The notes beneath the pieces are model-generated. The model was not told the origin of the DNA and made no database searches. It saw nothing but the letters and a program-made list of their open reading frames with translations. From assembly GCF_017872555.1 (NCBI RefSeq), contig NZ_JAEDOX010000002.1, positions 186,001 to 250,000 on the forward strand: a DNA stretch of 64,000 nucleotides, in the 5' to 3' direction. Below are positions 7,641-16,198 of the stretch, in pieces. This DNA comes from Ruegeria sp. HKCCSA071 (lineage in GTDB: Bacteria > Pseudomonadota > Alphaproteobacteria > Rhodobacterales > Rhodobacteraceae). Within the stretch, counting starts at the first letter, position 1, and each line of letters begins with the position of its first letter. A program made the position numbers and the translations under genes.

Positions 7641-8824
7641 TGCTGTTCCTCCGGGTTCGATTTCCTGAACGGGCCGTAATCCGTCAGAATCTCGATCTCT
7701 TCTTCCACTGCGTGGCCTTCGGCGTCCAGATATTTCTTGACCGCATCAGTAAAACCCGGATCGCCCACCCAATGCAAGCTATGCGTGCGTGTTGGCAGGT
7801 ACCCTCGCGCCAACTTGTGTTCGCCCTGTGCGCCTGCCTCGACCCGGGCCAGACCTTGGGCAATGGCAAAGTCGATTGCCCTATAATAGCACAGTTCGAA
7901 ATGCAGGCAGGGATGATGTTCGATGCAGCCCCAATAGCGCCCAAAAAGGGTTTCTCGGCCGATGAAGTTCAACGCACCCGCAATGGGAAAGCCATTCCGT
8001 TCGGCCAGCACAAGGGCCATGTCTTCTACCATCGTGTCCTGTGCAATATCAAAGAACTGTCGCGTCAGGTAGGGTGAGCCCCATTTGCGCGATCCGGTGT
8101 CCTGGTAGAACCGCCAGAACGCGTCCCAGTGTTCGGGGCGCAACTGGTCACCGGTCAGAGTGCGGATCTCACCGCCAAAACCACAGGCCTGCGCGCGTTC
8201 TTTCCGGATAGTCTTGCGCTTGCGCGACGACAGCGCGCTCAGGAAGTCGTCGAAATTTGAATAGTTGTCGTTCAGCCAGTGAAACTGCTGCGATCGGCGC
8301 AGCATCAGGCCCATTTGCTCACCGGCCAGGGCTTCGTCTTCGGTACAGAAGGTCACGTGAAGGGACGAAACCCGGTTGTCAGCCGCAAGCTGCACCGCCC
8401 CCTGAACCAGCGCCGACATGCCGATCCGTTCATAGCCCGGACGCACCAGAAACCGCCGCCCGGTTGCCGGGGTGAACGGCACCGCGATTTGCAGTTTGGG
8501 GTAATACCGCCCGCCCGCGCTTTCATAGGCATGGGCCCAGCTGTGATCGAAGATGTATTCGCCCTGGCTGTGCGATTTGGCATACATCGGAGCCGCCGCG
8601 ATCAGCATCCCGTCATGATAGGCCGTCAGGTATTGCGGCTGCCAGCCGGTGCCACGCCCGACCGAACCGCTGTCCTCCAGCGCCAGCAAAAAGCGATGTG
8701 TGGTAAAGGGATCAAGCGGCCGCCCGCCATCGGCAACTTCGGGGCAGGCGCAGGCATCCCACTCTGCCGCTGAAATCTGCGACAGAGCGCCCAGTACCTG
8801 AACCTCGATCTGTGCCTGATCCAT
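7637..8824 (-). CDS. FemAB-like / GNAT-fold acyltransferase (PF04339 type)
   Basis: A protein of 395 residues from the ATG at 8824, chosen because GGAGGACAT sits directly before it; an upstream ATG at 8860 would add 12 residues without a ribosome site. Motifs such as [38 protein letters not shown] and the C-terminal [12 protein letters not shown] match the bacterial 'peptidogalycan biosynthesis / DUF482' group with a double GNAT fold. These are thought to use aminoacyl or acyl donors, but substrates are not established. Its 3' end overlaps phhB by 4 bp; the phosphodiesterase gene ends 45 bp upstream. Confidence 0.85.
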   Translation of the reverse strand: MDQAQIEVQVLGALSQISAAEWDACACPEVADGGRPLDPFTTHRFLLALEDSGSVGRGTGWQPQYLTAYHDGMLIAAAPMYAKSHSQGEYIFDHSWAHAYESAGGRYYPKLQIAVPFTPATGRRFLVRPGYERIGMSALVQGAVQLAADNRVSSLHVTFCTEDEALAGEQMGLMLRRSQQFHWLNDNYSNFDDFLSALSSRKRKTIRKERAQACGFGGEIRTLTGDQLRPEHWDAFWRFYQDTGSRKWGSPYLTRQFFDIAQDTMVEDMALVLAERNGFPIAGALNFIGRETLFGRYWGCIEHHPCLHFELCYYRAIDFAIAQGLARVEAGAQGEHKLARGYLPTRTHSLHWVGDPGFTDAVKKYLDAEGHAVEEEIEILTDYGPFRKSNPEEQQ

Positions 8825-8869
8825 ATGTCCTCCGCGCCTGTCCTTTATCTGTGACCGCACGGAGGGGGT

Positions 8870-9637
8870 TCAAGTCGAATGCGCAGCCAAATAGCCTTCG
8901 AAGGTCACATTGTCGGCAACCTTACGGGCTTCTGCCTCTTGTTCGGGCGACCGGATTGTCCAACACAGGATCGGCACGCCCCGCGCCTTGAGTTCCGCCA
9001 CGCGGGGGCGCGACAGGTCTGCGGCTTCGTGGCTGATGAAACTGGCGCCGACACGGTCGAAATCCGGGATATCGCGCAGGTGATCGCAGACGCTTTGCGG
9101 CAGAAGCTCGACACTGGGTTCATACGCGCAGGTCGTGATCCCGCGCGGCAGATGCGGGGCCAGCCGCGCCAGTTCAGCGACCGAGTTGGGATTGAAGGAC
9201 ATCAAGGCCACCGGGCCTTTGTAGCCCTGCAACGCGCGCACGGTGTCACGTTCAAGCGCGCCCACCTTCGTGCCCATCGCCCCGTCCTGATCCTTTAATT
9301 CGATCAGCAACGGCACCCGGCCCGCGACAATGTCCAGCACATCATCCAGTGTCGGAATGCCGTCTTCCCCATGCAGAAGCGGCGTGCCAGAGGCGGCAAG
9401 TGCCGTGACCTGCTGAATGGGCCCTGACTGCCCGGTCAGGCGGGTCATGTCATAATCGTGAAAGACCATTGCCTGGTCATCCGATGTCAGCTGAAGATCG
9501 ATCTCGATCCCGTATCCAGCTTCAATCGCGGCACGAATGGCCGCCCGGCTGTTTTCCGGGCGGTTCTTCGTAATATCATGCAGCGCCCGATGCGCAATCG
9601 GGGCCTGCAAAAACACATCTGGTAGGGGCGGCGTCAT
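8870..9637 (-). CDS. Glycerophosphodiester phosphodiesterase family protein
   Basis: A 255-residue single TIM-barrel protein. The catalytic HRALHD...PENS motif (His17 onwards), the IEIDLQLT metal-binding Glu/Asp pair and VFHDYDMTRLTG are all present, as in cytosolic UgpQ. It hydrolyses deacylated phospholipids to glycerol-3-phosphate and an alcohol such as choline or ethanolamine. No signal peptide is seen, so it should be cytoplasmic. It overlaps the upstream RidA-family gene by 4 bp. Confidence 0.92.
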   Translation of the reverse strand: MTPPLPDVFLQAPIAHRALHDITKNRPENSRAAIRAAIEAGYGIEIDLQLTSDDQAMVFHDYDMTRLTGQSGPIQQVTALAASGTPLLHGEDGIPTLDDVLDIVAGRVPLLIELKDQDGAMGTKVGALERDTVRALQGYKGPVALMSFNPNSVAELARLAPHLPRGITTCAYEPSVELLPQSVCDHLRDIPDFDRVGASFISHEAADLSRPRVAELKARGVPILCWTIRSPEQEAEARKVADNVTFEGYLAAHST

Positions 9638-10089
9638 TCGATTTCGAAGATGCCTTCAATCTCGACCGCGACACCCAGCGGAAGCGACGCCGCGCTGACG
9701 GCGGAACGCGAGTGGCGACCGGCATCGCCCAGCGCCTCGACCAGAAAATCTGACGCGCCGTTGATTACCTGGGGCTGTGCCGTGAAATCAGCGGTCGAGT
9801 TCACGAATCCGGTCAGTTTGATCACGCGGACCAGCTTTTCGATATCTCCGCCGCAGGCCGCCTTGACCTGTGCCAGCAGGTTGATCGCGCAGACGCGCGC
9901 CGCCGCAGCCCCGGCTTCGACATCCAAGTCATCGCCCAGTTTACCGGTGATCAGCTTATCAGTCTTCGAGATCTGGCCGGATACATAAAGGATATTGCCG
10001 ACACGCACGAAAGGCACATAGTTAGCCGCAGGCGCGGGTGCTTCTTCCAGCGTTACACCGAGGCTTTCCAGTTTTGCAGCGATGCTCAT
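9634..10089 (-). CDS. RidA family protein (YjgF/YER057c/UK114)
   Basis: A 151-residue protein of the longer YjgF-like subgroup. The opening LESLGVTLEEAPAPAANYVPFVRVGN and the GQISKTD motif match this subgroup. Canonical RidA deaminates reactive enamines/imines made by PLP enzymes; the subgroup here is a little different from E. coli RidA (for example the catalytic Arg region reads GDAGRHSRSAVS), so the substrate may differ. It is first in the leftward operon and its promoter should lie in the 10090-10392 spacer. Confidence 0.88.
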   Translation of the reverse strand: MSIAAKLESLGVTLEEAPAPAANYVPFVRVGNILYVSGQISKTDKLITGKLGDDLDVEAGAAAARVCAINLLAQVKAACGGDIEKLVRVIKLTGFVNSTADFTAQPQVINGASDFLVEALGDAGRHSRSAVSAASLPLGVAVEIEGIFEIE

Positions 10090-10392
10090 TGCGAGGGTCC
10101 TTCCCTAAATTCAACTCTGCGGGACGCTAACCGGGAAGCACGGATTGGGAAAGACGGAAACCGGCAAATTTCGGCCTTCCTGCGATCTGAGCGTATCTTT
10201 ACTGAAAACTCACTGTTGATCGACGGTCACTTTACCCCACCGTGATGAACAGGTTACACGCAAGGTGTTTCATTTAAGACCTGAAACGACTATGTGACTG
10301 CAACTTGTGCTGCCCCGGCACGTGGATTTTGGTGGATTATTGATTGAATGTCCGGCGCGCATGTGCCGGGCCATTTAGGAGAGACAAAGATC
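10090..10392. other. 303-bp divergent intergenic region
   Basis: This spacer separates the leftward ridA-like operon from the rightward mlaA-mlaC pair. I see no coding sequence. It is richer in A/T around 10190-10290 and contains two short inverted repeats near the mlaA side, GTGC-tgccc-GGCAC type (about 10308-10322) and CCGGC-GCGCATGT-GCCGG (about 10352-10369). AGGAGA at 10377 is the mlaA ribosome site. Promoters for both directions must lie here but no consensus boxes stand out. Confidence 0.5.
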
Positions 10393-11208
10393 GTGTCGAG
10401 CAGATTTCGCCTGAAACACCTTTTTTTACTGTCGGTCATGGCCCTTGTGTCCGCTTGTGCCACCACGCCGCCCGAGGGTGCCTCGCGCAGTGATGTGTTT
10501 GATCCGTATGAAAATGCGAACCGGGGAATTCACAAGTTTAATCTGGGTGTTGACCGGTTCCTGTTCCGGCCGGCCTCGAAAGGCTATGTCAAAATCGTCC
10601 CTGACCCGATGGTGACCAGTTTCAGCACTTTTGCCGAAAACATCTCGCTGCCCGGTCAGGCGGTGGACTATCTGCTTCAGGGCAACCCGAAACAGATGGG
10701 CAATGCCCTGCTGCGCTTTGTGATCAACATGACCGTGGGTGGCTTTGGCCTGTCTTCGCCCGCTGATGAGTTGAACCTGCCACCGGTGGACACGGATTTC
10801 GGTGAGACCCTGCATGTCTGGGGGGTTGGCGAAGGCGCTTATATCGAGCTGCCATTCTATGGCCCGTCGACCCAAAGGGATGCGATCGGGGTTGTGGTCA
10901 ACCTGTTCTCGAACCCGATCAATTTCAGCCCGACCCGCCCCGCCGACAACCTTGGCGTCTACGCCGAGATCGTGCGGCGCATGGGCGATCGGGGCCGGTT
11001 CTCGGATACTGTCGATTCCATTCTTTACGAAAGTGCTGACAGCTATGCGCAGGCCCGCCTGATCTACCTGCAAAACCGCCGCTTCGAACTGGCAAGAGAT
11101 GACGAAGACGCCTATCTGGATTTGTATTCTGACCCCTATGCCGAAACCGGAACGGACCCGGTGAGGGACCCCTATCTTGACCCCTATGAGGACCCCTATG
11201 CTGAATAA
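10393..11208 (+). CDS. mlaA: MlaA (VacJ) family outer-membrane lipoprotein
   Basis: MlaA sits in the outer membrane and removes mislocalised phospholipids for return to the inner membrane. I take GTG at 10393 as start (AGGAGA 10-12 nt upstream), giving 271 residues that open with a signal peptide and lipobox VSAC (Cys22). The family signature DVFDPYENANRGIHKFN follows, with FAENISLPGQAVDYLLQGNPKQ and the GVGEGAYIELPFYGPSTQRD block. The C-terminus is odd: about 28 residues with repeated DPY units (SDPYAE, RDPYLDPYEDPYAE), highly acidic and not part of the core family. The stop overlaps the start region of the next gene. Confidence 0.92.
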   Translation: MSSRFRLKHLFLLSVMALVSACATTPPEGASRSDVFDPYENANRGIHKFNLGVDRFLFRPASKGYVKIVPDPMVTSFSTFAENISLPGQAVDYLLQGNPKQMGNALLRFVINMTVGGFGLSSPADELNLPPVDTDFGETLHVWGVGEGAYIELPFYGPSTQRDAIGVVVNLFSNPINFSPTRPADNLGVYAEIVRRMGDRGRFSDTVDSILYESADSYAQARLIYLQNRRFELARDDEDAYLDLYSDPYAETGTDPVRDPYLDPYEDPYAE

Positions 11209-11797
11209 CGCGTTGAACCGTCGTCATTTTATCGCAGCCGGGCTGGCGCTGGCAATGCTGCCCGCACCTGCCTTTGCCCAGACCGAGGCCGCCGCCAAGG
11301 CGCTTGTGACCAGCGTTGTTTCCGACATCAACCGGGTGATCGAGTCGGGTAAATCCGAAAAAGCGATGCTGCGCGATTTCGAAAAGATCTTCGCGCAGTA
11401 TGCCGACGTGCCGATCATGGCGCGCTATGCGCTGGGTGCGGACGCCCGCACAGCCAGCCCGACCCAGCTGAAACAGTTCACCGCTGCCTTTCAGGGCTAT
11501 ATCTCGCGCAAATACGGCCGCCGCTTTCGCGAATTCATCGGCGGTGAAGTCGATGTGCGCAATGCCCGCAAGATCAAGGCCGGGTTCGAGGTTCGCACAA
11601 TGGTCAAGCTGCGCGGATCAGCCCCGTTCGATGTGACGTTCCTTGTTTCCGACAAATCCGGCCGCGACAAGTTCTACAACATGTTCATCGAAGGCGTGAA
11701 TCTGTTGCTGACCGAACGCACCGAGATTGGCGCTATGCTCGATGCCCGCAAAGGCAACCTGAATCAGCTGATCACGGACCTGAAAAAGACGGGTTAA
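11198..11797 (+). CDS. MlaC family phospholipid-binding protein (Ttg2D-like)
   Basis: From ATG 11198 the product is 199 residues; a further ATG upstream (11177) lies within the repeated tail of mlaA and is less likely. The N-terminus has a twin-arginine-like leader (NRRHFIAAGLALAMLPAPAFA) cleaved near residue 28. The mature part matches MlaC: MLRDFEKIFAQYADV, ARYALG, and FIEGVNLLLTERTEIGAML. MlaC shuttles phospholipid across the periplasm between MlaA and the MlaFEDB complex. The start overlaps the mlaA stop by 11 bp, so the pair is translationally coupled; mlaFEDB is not in the window. Confidence 0.9.
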   Translation: MLNNALNRRHFIAAGLALAMLPAPAFAQTEAAAKALVTSVVSDINRVIESGKSEKAMLRDFEKIFAQYADVPIMARYALGADARTASPTQLKQFTAAFQGYISRKYGRRFREFIGGEVDVRNARKIKAGFEVRTMVKLRGSAPFDVTFLVSDKSGRDKFYNMFIEGVNLLLTERTEIGAMLDARKGNLNQLITDLKKTG

Positions 11798-11802
11798 GCC
11801 GG

Positions 11803-11826
11803 TTCCGGCGCAAGTGAGCGCCGGAA
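11803..11826 (+). terminator. Perfect hairpin downstream of mlaC
   Basis: TTCCGGCGC-AAGTGA-GCGCCGGAA is a perfect 9-bp stem with a 6-nt loop starting 6 nt after the stop. It lacks a T-run and probably protects the mRNA end or assists the second hairpin 25 bp downstream. Confidence 0.5.
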
Positions 11827-11851
11827 AACGCGTTTTCTGTGCAATTCTGAA

Positions 11852-11876
11852 GGGCCAGGCTTGTCTGGCCCTTTTT
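11852..11876 (+). terminator. Rho-independent terminator of the mlaA-mlaC operon
   Basis: GGGCCAG-GCTTGT-CTGGCCC forms a 7-bp G+C-rich stem followed directly by TTTTT. It is oriented for the rightward mla transcript and lies 24 bp before the 3' end of the leftward fliP gene. Confidence 0.85.
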
Positions 11877-11899
11877 CGTGAGGGTCCCCTTGGGCAAAT

Positions 11900-12631
11900 C
11901 TAGGGCATGTAGCTGCGCACCAGCGCGCCTGCGACCAAAGCCCACCCGTCAGCGATCACGAAAAACGCCAGCTTGAACGGCAGAGACACGATGGCAGGTG
12001 GCACCATCATCATGCCCATCGACATCAATACCGCCGCAACAACAAGATCGATGATCAGAAAGGGCAGGAAGATCAGGAACCCGATCTGAAAGGCACGCGC
12101 GATCTCGGACAGCATGAAAGAGGGCATCAACACCGATAAGGGGGCCTGGGCGGACAGCTTGATCGCGTCACCGCCGGGGCACAGGGCCGCCATTGCGTAA
12201 AACGTATCGGAATCCAGCCGGTTGGCCATGAAGACGCGAAACGGCTCTAACGCGCGTTCCAGCGCGGGCTCAACCGCCATGGTTTCTTCCATCATCGGGC
12301 GTATGCCCGCGGTCCAGGCCTCGGTGAACACCGGGTCCATGATGAAATAGGTCAGAAACAGCGCAAGACTGACCAAAAGCATATTCGGCGGTGATTGCTG
12401 CAGGCCAACGCCCTGCCGCAGGATCGACAGCACGGTGATCAGAAACGGGAAACAGGTGATCATGATCGCCAGACCCGGAGCAACGCTGAGCACCGTGATC
12501 AACAGGATCAACTGGATGGTGCGGGCCGAGATCGAACCGCCTTCGCCCAGCGACAGGGTCACATCCTGAGCCGCCGCCATTGACGGCAAGGTCACCACCA
12601 CAGCCAGACCCAGCCAGATCACATAGCGCAT
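11900..12631 (-). CDS. fliP: Flagellar type III export gate protein FliP
   Basis: A 243-residue membrane protein with a cleavable signal sequence (MRYVIWLGLAVVVTLPSMAAAQ) and the four FliP membrane segments. Family hallmarks are MITCFPFLITVLSILRQGVGLQQSPPNMLLVSLALFLT, written here only as FPFLITVLSILRQ and QSPPNMLLVSLALFLT, and the C-terminal MMMVPPAIVSLPFKL block. FliP forms the export gate core with FliQ and FliR. It is the last gene of the leftward fliF-fliH-fliN-fliP operon; its ATG shares one base with the fliN stop. Confidence 0.97.
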   Translation of the reverse strand: MRYVIWLGLAVVVTLPSMAAAQDVTLSLGEGGSISARTIQLILLITVLSVAPGLAIMITCFPFLITVLSILRQGVGLQQSPPNMLLVSLALFLTYFIMDPVFTEAWTAGIRPMMEETMAVEPALERALEPFRVFMANRLDSDTFYAMAALCPGGDAIKLSAQAPLSVLMPSFMLSEIARAFQIGFLIFLPFLIIDLVVAAVLMSMGMMMVPPAIVSLPFKLAFFVIADGWALVAGALVRSYMP

Positions 12632-12918
12632 CAGCCGATTCCGTTTTGCAGATCTGCAATCTCGGTCAGGCGCACGGCCAGTTGCCCCGCCTGATCGCCT
12701 TCCATCTCCTCAAGCACCCCGCGTGCCACCAGCTGATCCCCGACATACAGGTCGACCGGGTCCTCGATCCGCTTGTCCAGGGTCAGCACCGTGTTCTCAC
12801 CCATGTTCAGCAAATCCCGGATCAACGGGCGGGCGCGGCCAACCGAAACGGTCACTTCAATCGGAACCGTTTCGAAAGGATTGGGTTTTTCGGTTTTAGG
12901 GAACTGGGTGTCATTCAT
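12631..12918 (-). CDS. fliN: Flagellar motor switch protein FliN
   Basis: From the ATG at 12918 the product has 95 residues. The single SpoA/FliN C-terminal domain is complete, with VPIEVTVSVGRARPLIRDLL, the LDKRIEDPVDLYVGDQLVARG core and a terminal VRLTEI strand. FliN is part of the C-ring that sets rotation direction and docks FliH. An upstream ATG (12996) would read through fliH and gives a Cys/Pro-rich extension unlike the family, so I reject it. The 5' end overlaps fliH by 8 bp. Confidence 0.94.
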   Translation of the reverse strand: MNDTQFPKTEKPNPFETVPIEVTVSVGRARPLIRDLLNMGENTVLTLDKRIEDPVDLYVGDQLVARGVLEEMEGDQAGQLAVRLTEIADLQNGIG

Positions 12919-13507
12919 TGGACAAAGCCTTTCTTGCCTCAAAGACGTATGCGTCAAATGCCTGTGCAATGGTGGACAGCAGGGCCGCGCAATCAATCTC
13001 GCGCCGGCTTGTGCCGACCTGCAATCGCGCCTGTCCAGGCGCCAGGCCAGGGTCTTCGATGACTCGCGGTGCGGAGTGCAGGGTCTGCAGCAGCAGGGAT
13101 TGCACGGCTTGCGCGCACCCTTCCGGCACCATGATCTGCATCGGTTGTTCGATTTCGACGCGCGCCATCTCGCAAAGTTGTTCGACGATCCGGGCGGCCA
13201 GCCCGCGTTCGACCATGTCAGGCAATACGGTCTGAACCAGGCTTTCGAACATCGGTTCCAGAGACAATGTCATCCGGGTAAGCGCCTCGTGACAGGTGAA
13301 GGACATATCCTCGAGCGATCCCGCCAGTTCGGCCGAAACACGGTCGCGGTTCTGTTCCTGCGCCTGCGCGGCATCCTCCCAACCGGCATCGTACCCGCTT
13401 TCGAACGCGGCAAGGCGTTGTTCTTCCAGCGTTTCCTCGTCCAGATACAGAACGGCTCCGGCGTTGGTCCGGGTGGTGAAATCCTCAAGCAGATGAGCGA
13501 TGGACAT
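12911..13507 (-). CDS. fliH: FliH-like flagellar export apparatus stator protein
   Basis: About 198 residues with an acidic, coiled-coil N-terminal half (LYLDEETLEEQRLAAFESGYDAGWEDA) and the FliH/SctL-like C-terminal half. It sits between fliF and fliN, where fliH is expected; sequence conservation of FliH is weak, so the name leans on position. The start is either ATG 13507 (sharing one base with the fliF stop, GAGGAG 8 nt upstream) or GTG 13510. FliH would link the FliI ATPase to the C-ring; FliI is not in this window. Confidence 0.82.
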   Translation of the reverse strand: MSIAHLLEDFTTRTNAGAVLYLDEETLEEQRLAAFESGYDAGWEDAAQAQEQNRDRVSAELAGSLEDMSFTCHEALTRMTLSLEPMFESLVQTVLPDMVERGLAARIVEQLCEMARVEIEQPMQIMVPEGCAQAVQSLLLQTLHSAPRVIEDPGLAPGQARLQVGTSRREIDCAALLSTIAQAFDAYVFEARKALSNE

Positions 13508-15090
13508 CACACGCGCTCCTCACCTTCTTCAAGCCAGCTGCGCAGGATTTCGACCGTTTCTTCCTGCTTGTCGCCAATCATTGCGCGCAACCGATCAACC
13601 GGATCCCCGGTGGTACTGACCCCAAGCGCGGGAACGGTCCCTTGTTGGGGCAGCGGCGTGAACTCTGCCGATCCATCCGCTGCAATTTCACCGGTCAGGG
13701 CCGACGGGGCTGGTGCCCCTCCCTCCGCGGCTGGCAAAAGCGCCGGGACCATTGCGGGTTTCATCAGGATTGGACGGATCACGAACAACGCCAGCACCAG
13801 CGACACCAGAGCCAACGCTGCCATCTGGATCAGTGACATGGCGTCCAGATGGATGTTTTGCCAAAACGAAGAGGAAACCAGCGTGCCTTGCGGCGCGACC
13901 GTCGGTAAATCCAGTGATTTCAGCGTGATGACGTCCCCACGCGCGGCGTCAAATCCCACAGCCGAGGCCACCAGCTCCTCAAGTGCGTCGAGTTCCGTCT
14001 GTGGCAGCGGCGTGAAGGATTCAGCGCCCGCGGCATCCACCGCCCGCGTTCCGTTAACCAGAACGGCAACCGTCAGGCGTTTGATCGCACCGGGGGCGGT
14101 GTGCACCTCCAGCTCGGTTTCGGAAACCTCGTAATTCACCCGCTCGCGTGTCTGGGTCCCGGTCGAATTCGATTCCTCCCCCCCCGCGCCATCGCCGTCG
14201 GGCAGGTTTGAGGCCACCGTGACATCAGCTGACTGATTGCGCACGCTGTCAGAGCGTTCCTCGACATCTGTGCTGATCGCCACTCTGCTTTTGGGGTCAA
14301 AGCGCCGCTCACGCAGGGATTCTGTCCTGGTTTCGGTATCGACGCTGACCTCGACAACCGCATTCCCCGTACCGACACGCGCTTCGACCAGACGCAGAAC
14401 CCGTTCCCGCAGCTGCCGCGCCTTGTCATCTGCCGTGTCAGCGGCCACGGCGGTGTCCTGCCCGCCAATCACGGACCCGTTCGAATCGATCACAGTCACG
14501 CTTTCAGGCGACAGACCACTAACGGCCGAGGCGACAAGAAACCGGATGGCCTTGGCCTGATCACCGGTGATATCGCCCCCCGAGGGCACCAGATAAACCG
14601 AAGCCGTCGGTGCGACGCTGCGCTGAAACGGATTGGCAGAGCCATTGGCGATATGAACGCGGGCCTGGCTGACATGCGGGCTGCCCACGATCGTGCGCGC
14701 CAGTTCCCCCTCTTTCACGCGCCAGTAGGCGGCATCAAACATCTGGGATGTGGTGCCGAAGCCGTTCAGCGAATCCAGTAATTCATAGCCCTTGTTGCCG
14801 TTGGCCGGCAGACCTTCGCTGGCCAAAGTCATCCGCAGCTCGTCCCGCTGTGCGCCAGAGACGTAAATTGATCCGCCCCGAATCTCGTAGGTCACGCCAA
14901 GCTGATCCAGCGCGCGCACGATATCCCCGGCGGCACCGCTTTCCAGACCCGCGTAAAGCAAGGTCATCGACGGCGCTGTCGCAAGGCGCGACATCCCGAG
15001 GATCCCCAGAAACACCAGCACAACCGCACCGGCAACGACGATTTGTTTACGCCTGTCCAAACTTGCCCAGACAGTTCCGATCTGCTGCAC
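13507..15090 (-). CDS. fliF: Flagellar MS-ring protein FliF
   Basis: An approximately 527-residue protein with an N-terminal membrane segment (VVAGAVVLVFLGILGM), the two ring-building motifs typical of YscJ/FliF proteins (LYAGLESGAAGDIVRALDQL and the ALARTI/GSPHVSQARVHIA region), a Ser/Thr-rich periplasmic stretch, a second membrane segment near residue 430 and a C-terminal acidic tail that binds FliG (EETVEILRSWLEEGEE). I choose GTG 15090 as the start: GGAGG lies 5 nt before it, whereas the GTG at 15096 overlaps the Shine-Dalgarno itself. It is the first gene of the leftward flagellar operon and diverges from fliL. Confidence 0.95.
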   Translation of the reverse strand: MQQIGTVWASLDRRKQIVVAGAVVLVFLGILGMSRLATAPSMTLLYAGLESGAAGDIVRALDQLGVTYEIRGGSIYVSGAQRDELRMTLASEGLPANGNKGYELLDSLNGFGTTSQMFDAAYWRVKEGELARTIVGSPHVSQARVHIANGSANPFQRSVAPTASVYLVPSGGDITGDQAKAIRFLVASAVSGLSPESVTVIDSNGSVIGGQDTAVAADTADDKARQLRERVLRLVEARVGTGNAVVEVSVDTETRTESLRERRFDPKSRVAISTDVEERSDSVRNQSADVTVASNLPDGDGAGGEESNSTGTQTRERVNYEVSETELEVHTAPGAIKRLTVAVLVNGTRAVDAAGAESFTPLPQTELDALEELVASAVGFDAARGDVITLKSLDLPTVAPQGTLVSSSFWQNIHLDAMSLIQMAALALVSLVLALFVIRPILMKPAMVPALLPAAEGGAPAPSALTGEIAADGSAEFTPLPQQGTVPALGVSTTGDPVDRLRAMIGDKQEETVEILRSWLEEGEERV

Positions 15091-15208
15091 GCTCACCTCC
15101 GACTCGCCGACATTCTGCCCGGCGCGTCCTCTGTTTGGACGATTGCCCTTAACAATCGGTTAGTCCCTGCAAGGTTATGACAGGGCAGATCACAGGAATG
15201 AGGACGCC

Positions 15209-15706
15209 ATGACCGACGCAACGGCTGAACAGGCGGAAACCCCGGAAAAGAAGGGGAAAAAAGGAATGATCGTCGGTGTGATTCTAGCCATCGCCGGTGC
15301 CGCCGGTGGGTATTTCCTGACCTCGTCCGGGCTGCTGCCGCTGGGAAACAAGGCCGAGACAGCGGAAAGCCATGACGTGGACAAGGATGAACCGGCCAAG
15401 GCATTGGTGGATGTTGCCTTTATCGATTTGCCGCCGGTGATCGTTTCGGTGAATTCCGGCGGCGCGCGGCATCTGAAGTTTCACGCACAGCTTGAGGTTA
15501 ACGCCCCGTACATGACTGACGTGGAAAAAATGCGACCGCGAATCATGGATGTCCTGAACGGGTATCTGCGGGCCGTCGAGTTGAAGGATCTTGAGGATTC
15601 ACTGGCGTTGATGCGTATCCGGGGCCACCTGCTGCGACGCATCGAGATTGTCGTTGGCGAAGGTCGCGTGCGCGACGTGCTGGTGATGGAATTTGTTCTG
15701 AACTAG
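15209..15706 (+). CDS. fliL: Flagellar basal body-associated protein FliL
   Basis: A 165-residue single-pass inner-membrane protein: short Lys-rich cytoplasmic N-terminus, membrane helix at about 28-47 (GMIVGVILAIAGAAGGYFL), then a periplasmic domain with the family features DLPPVIVSVNSGGARHLKFHAQLEV, LRGYLRAVELKDLEDSLALMRIRGHLLRR and a terminal DVLVMEFVLN. FliL surrounds the stator units and supports torque. It opens a rightward operon through motA and the 715-residue gene. The 118 bp to fliF must hold both promoters. Confidence 0.93.
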   Translation: MTDATAEQAETPEKKGKKGMIVGVILAIAGAAGGYFLTSSGLLPLGNKAETAESHDVDKDEPAKALVDVAFIDLPPVIVSVNSGGARHLKFHAQLEVNAPYMTDVEKMRPRIMDVLNGYLRAVELKDLEDSLALMRIRGHLLRRIEIVVGEGRVRDVLVMEFVLN

Positions 15707-15715
15707 GAGGCGAAA

Positions 15716-16198
15716 TTGGAGCTGATTGCGGATATTTTGCTGGTCGCCGGCGCTATGGGTGCGGGTCTGTATTGTTTTGTGCTGTCGCGCCGTCTTAAGC
15801 GTTTTGCCGATCTTGAAAAGGGCGTCGGCGGCGCGGTGGCGGTGCTGTCGACCCAGGCGGAAGAGCTGCGGAGATCACTAGATGATGCGCGCAATGCCTC
15901 TGATCAGTCGGGCGATCAGCTTAGGGCGCTGACGGCGCGCGCCGAAACGGTGGCACAGCGGCTGGAACTCATGATGGCGTCAATGCATGACGTTGTGCCT
16001 GAAAAAGACACTGATCCCCAACCCGAGGCAGAGGTTTCCGCGACAAACACCACCGCCGAAGTGCCGGAGGACGAGAAGCACGAAGACAAACCAAAGCCGC
16101 AGGCCAGCGAAGCCGCTGCGCCCGAAGAACAGACACGCGTACCTGAGGGGCTGATGTTCTTCCGGCATGACCGCAAGCAAGGCGAGGCGCAGGCATGA
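15716..16198 (+). CDS. Flagellar-operon membrane protein with coiled coil, unknown
   Basis: A 160-residue protein with a start codon TTG at 15716, supported by AGGAGG 6 nt upstream and by the lack of a better codon. Residues 1-25 form one membrane helix; residues 35-90 are heptad-like (LEKGVGGAVAVLSTQAEELRR, LRALTARAETVAQRLELMM); residues 95-145 are an acidic, Pro/Glu/Lys-rich linker; the end is a short LMFFRHDRKQG motif. I do not recognise a named family. Its place between fliL and motE suggests a motor-associated role, inferred from position only. Its stop overlaps the motE start by 4 bp. Confidence 0.8.
   Translation: MELIADILLVAGAMGAGLYCFVLSRRLKRFADLEKGVGGAVAVLSTQAEELRRSLDDARNASDQSGDQLRALTARAETVAQRLELMMASMHDVVPEKDTDPQPEAEVSATNTTAEVPEDEKHEDKPKPQASEAAAPEEQTRVPEGLMFFRHDRKQGEAQA

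Noticed and set aside
12773..14134. 453-residue forward open frame opposite fliN, fliH and fliF
   Set aside because: Antisense to three well-identified flagellar genes; no family features.
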